A stretch of 64,000 nt of DNA from positions 124,001 through 188,000 of the forward strand of contig NZ_LT968776.1 in assembly GCF_900240975.1 (NCBI RefSeq). Reading direction: 5' to 3'. Below the pieces are notes generated by a model. The model saw only the letters and a list, made by a program, of their open reading frames with translations, was not told the origin of the DNA and searched no databases. The translations under genes were made by a program, and so were the position numbers. Source of the DNA: Mycobacterium sp. 4858. Its GTDB lineage: Bacteria; Actinomycetota; Actinomycetes; Mycobacteriales; Mycobacteriaceae. Shown in pieces: positions 62,322 to 64,000 of this stretch (position 1 is its first letter; the number at the start of each line of letters is the position of its first letter).

Positions 62322-63662
62322 GTGGCCGGCCTCGAGCAGACCCGCCAGCTGGTCACCGAAATCCCCGGTCCCGCTTCGCTCGAACTCACCAAACGCCGCG
62401 CGGCGGCGGTGTCGCACGGGGTCAACGTCTCGCTGCCGGTGTTCGTCGCGCGCGCGTTCGGCGGCATCATCGAGGACGTCGACGGCAACCGGCTCATCGA
62501 CCTGGCTTCCGGCATCGCGGTGACGACCGTCGGCAACTCCTCGCCCCGGGTGGTGGAGGCGGTGCGCGCGCAGGTCGCCGAGTTCACCCACACGTGCTTC
62601 ATGGTCGTGCCGTACGAGCAATACATCGCCGTCGCCGAAGAGCTCAACCGGATCACGCCGGGCTCCGGCGAGAAGCGCACGGTGTTGTTCAATTCCGGCG
62701 CCGAGGCGGTCGAGAACGCCGTCAAGATCGCCCGGTCCCACACCCGCAAGCCCGCCGTCGTGGCGTTCAACCACGCCTACCACGGCCGCACCAACCTGGC
62801 GATGGCGCTGACCGCCAAGTCCAAGCCGTACAAGAGCGGCTTCGGCCCGTTCGCGCCGGAGGTCTATCGCGCCCCCGTGTCCTACCCCTACCGGGACGGG
62901 CTGCTCGACAAGGAGCTGGCGACCGACGGCGAGAAGGCCGCCGCCCGGGCGATCGACGTGATCGAGAGCCAGGTCGGCGCCGACAGCCTCGCCGCCGTGA
63001 TCATCGAGCCGATCGCCGGCGAGGGCGGGTTCATCGTGCCCGCCGAGGGATTCCTGCCCGCCCTGCTCGACTGGTGCCGCAACAACGACGTGGTGTTCAT
63101 CGCCGACGAGGTGCAGACCGGGTTCGCGCGCACCGGCGCGATGTTCGCGTGCGAACACGAGGGCATCCAACCCGACCTGATCTGCACGGCCAAAGGCATC
63201 GCCGACGGGCTGCCGCTGTCGGCGGTGACCGGGCGCGCGCAGATCATGGATGCATCGCACGTCGGCGGTTTGGGGGGCACATTCGGCGGCAACCCAGTCG
63301 CTTGTGCGGCCGCACTGGCCACCATCAACACGATCGAAAGTGACGGACTGATCGAGCGTGCCCAACAGCTGGAACGGCTGATCACCGAACCGCTGTTGCG
63401 CCTGCAGGCCGGCGATGACCGCATCGGCGATGTGCGCGGTCGGGGCGCCATGATCGCCATCGAGTTGGTGAAGTCCGGGTCGGCCGAGCCCGATGCCGAG
63501 CTCACTCGGAAACTGTCCACCGCCGCCCACGCGGCCGGGGTCGTCGTGTTGACCTGCGGCATGTTCGGCAACATCATCCGGCTCCTGCCGCCGCTGACGA
63601 TCAGCGACGAGCTGCTGAGCGAGGGGCTCGACGTGTTGGGCGGGCTGCTCGGCGACCTCTAG
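62322..63662 (+). CDS. gabT: 4-aminobutyrate aminotransferase
   Basis: Class III PLP aminotransferase, GABA plus 2-oxoglutarate to succinate semialdehyde plus glutamate. 446 residues: IDLASGIAVTTVGNSSPRVV, LFNSGAEAVENAVKIARSHT, FNHAYHGRTNLAMALTAKSK, VIIEPIAGEGGFIVPAEGF, FIADEVQTGFARTGAMFACE (PLP Asp) and LICTAKGIADGLPLSAVTGR with the Schiff-base Lys. GTG 62322 with a strong ribosome site. Orthologue of Rv2589. A CAR gene follows, as in M. tuberculosis. Confidence 0.95.
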   Translation: MAGLEQTRQLVTEIPGPASLELTKRRAAAVSHGVNVSLPVFVARAFGGIIEDVDGNRLIDLASGIAVTTVGNSSPRVVEAVRAQVAEFTHTCFMVVPYEQYIAVAEELNRITPGSGEKRTVLFNSGAEAVENAVKIARSHTRKPAVVAFNHAYHGRTNLAMALTAKSKPYKSGFGPFAPEVYRAPVSYPYRDGLLDKELATDGEKAAARAIDVIESQVGADSLAAVIIEPIAGEGGFIVPAEGFLPALLDWCRNNDVVFIADEVQTGFARTGAMFACEHEGIQPDLICTAKGIADGLPLSAVTGRAQIMDASHVGGLGGTFGGNPVACAAALATINTIESDGLIERAQQLERLITEPLLRLQAGDDRIGDVRGRGAMIAIELVKSGSAEPDAELTRKLSTAAHAAGVVVLTCGMFGNIIRLLPPLTISDELLSEGLDVLGGLLGDL

Positions 63663-63742
63663 AACCGGGGATTCGATCGGGTGGCGTGGGCAATCTCACA
63701 ACACCGGCCGGGGCACGGTCATGGTGGAATACCATTACTTTA

Positions 63743-63763
63743 GCTAACGTTCTATCCGTTAGC
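63743..63763. promoter_or_regulatory. 21-base operator-like palindrome upstream of car
   Basis: GCTAACG-TTCTATC-CGTTAGC, perfect 7-base arms with a 7-base spacer, in an AT-richer stretch 49 bases ahead of the carboxylic acid reductase start. Size and symmetry suit a dimeric TetR-type repressor. The regulator is not in this window. Confidence 0.6.
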
Positions 63764-63811
63764 GCGTTGGCGCCAAACTACTCACTATCTTTCATTGCGA
63801 GGGAATTGTTT

Positions 63812-64000
63812 ATGTCGACAATCAACCACGACGAGCGGCTTGAGCGCCGCATCGAGGACCTGACCGCAAACGACCCACAGTTCGCCGCCGCGCGCCCGGA
63901 CCCGGCCGTCGAAGCGGCCTTGGAGACCCCGGGGATGCGACTCCCGGACGTCATCCGGACCGTGATGGAGGGATATGCGGACCGGCCGGCGCTCGCGCAC
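63812..64000 (+). CDS. car: Carboxylic acid reductase (FadD9/CAR), 5' end only
   Basis: 63 codons from ATG 63812: MSTINHDERLERRIEDLTAN, then DPQFAAARPDPAVEAALETP, the characteristic N-terminus of mycobacterial carboxylic acid reductases (Rv2590 orthologue, about 1,170 residues). The full enzyme has adenylation, phosphopantetheine carrier and reductase domains and reduces acids to aldehydes with ATP and NADPH; these lie beyond the window. Ribosome site GCGAGGGAA. Confidence 0.9.
   Translation, partial: MSTINHDERLERRIEDLTANDPQFAAARPDPAVEAALETPGMRLPDVIRTVMEGYADRPALAH

Noticed and set aside
61782..63530. 582-codon frame on the minus strand extending yajC
   Set aside because: Everything upstream of 62123 is antisense to gabT; YajC is normally about 110 residues.

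Overview
The window is high-GC mycobacterial chromosome. Gene order follows the Mycobacterium tuberculosis segment Rv2531c to Rv2590 almost gene for gene. Protein sequences and several extra genes suggest a slow grower near the M. avium complex; the species assignment is inference. No tRNA, rRNA or CRISPR array was seen, and no gene-free stretch exceeds 300 bases.

Layout. 1-5.5 kb: 5' part of an Adi-type decarboxylase, a small membrane protein, nusB, efp, a small unannotated-looking gene, pepQ and a membrane protein. 5.5-14.5 kb: a tightly packed minus-strand run alaS-ruvX-mltG-aroE-prepilin peptidase-aroC-aroK-aroB-aroQ with many 1-23 base overlaps; the lppA/toxin-antitoxin block that M. tuberculosis carries here (Rv2541-Rv2550c) is absent. 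14.6-18.5 kb: YjbQ protein, a single Rv2557/Rv2558-type gene, a YCII protein coupled to rarA, and a frameshifted Rv2560-type membrane protein. 18.6-30.8 kb: the transglutaminase/permuted ATP-grasp/alpha-E module (Rv2566-Rv2567 with Rv2569c-Rv2568c), interrupted by a 13E12-family HNH gene, a decayed DUF6629 gene and a repeat found again at 35 kb. 30.8-40 kb: aspS, PanE-like reductase, SRPBCC protein, zinc metallopeptidase, an MFS exporter, purple acid phosphatase, and a radical SAM gene behind a perfect SOS box.

40-48 kb is accessory. In M. tuberculosis the haloalkane dehalogenase gene (Rv2579) sits here; instead there are two similarly built catabolic-looking modules, each an enzyme pair divergent from its own regulator: alpha/beta hydrolase plus benzoylformate-decarboxylase-like enzyme with a PucR/CdaR regulator, and SDR plus luciferase-like oxidoreductase with a double-HTH Lrp/AsnC regulator. 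Small SRPBCC, membrane and secreted proteins follow.

48-64 kb returns to the core: hisS, a glyoxalase II-like hydrolase, ppiB, relA, apt, a solute-binding lipoprotein, secF, secD, yajC, gabT and the start of carboxylic acid reductase. Between ppiB and relA lies the most striking structure of the window: a giant palindrome with two 1,495-base arms (50436-51930 and 51954-53448) around a 23-base spacer. It carries two tail-to-tail truncated Ser/Thr kinase genes and an inverted partial copy of ppiB that runs into a divergent second ppiB. It is either a very young fold-back rearrangement or an assembly artefact.
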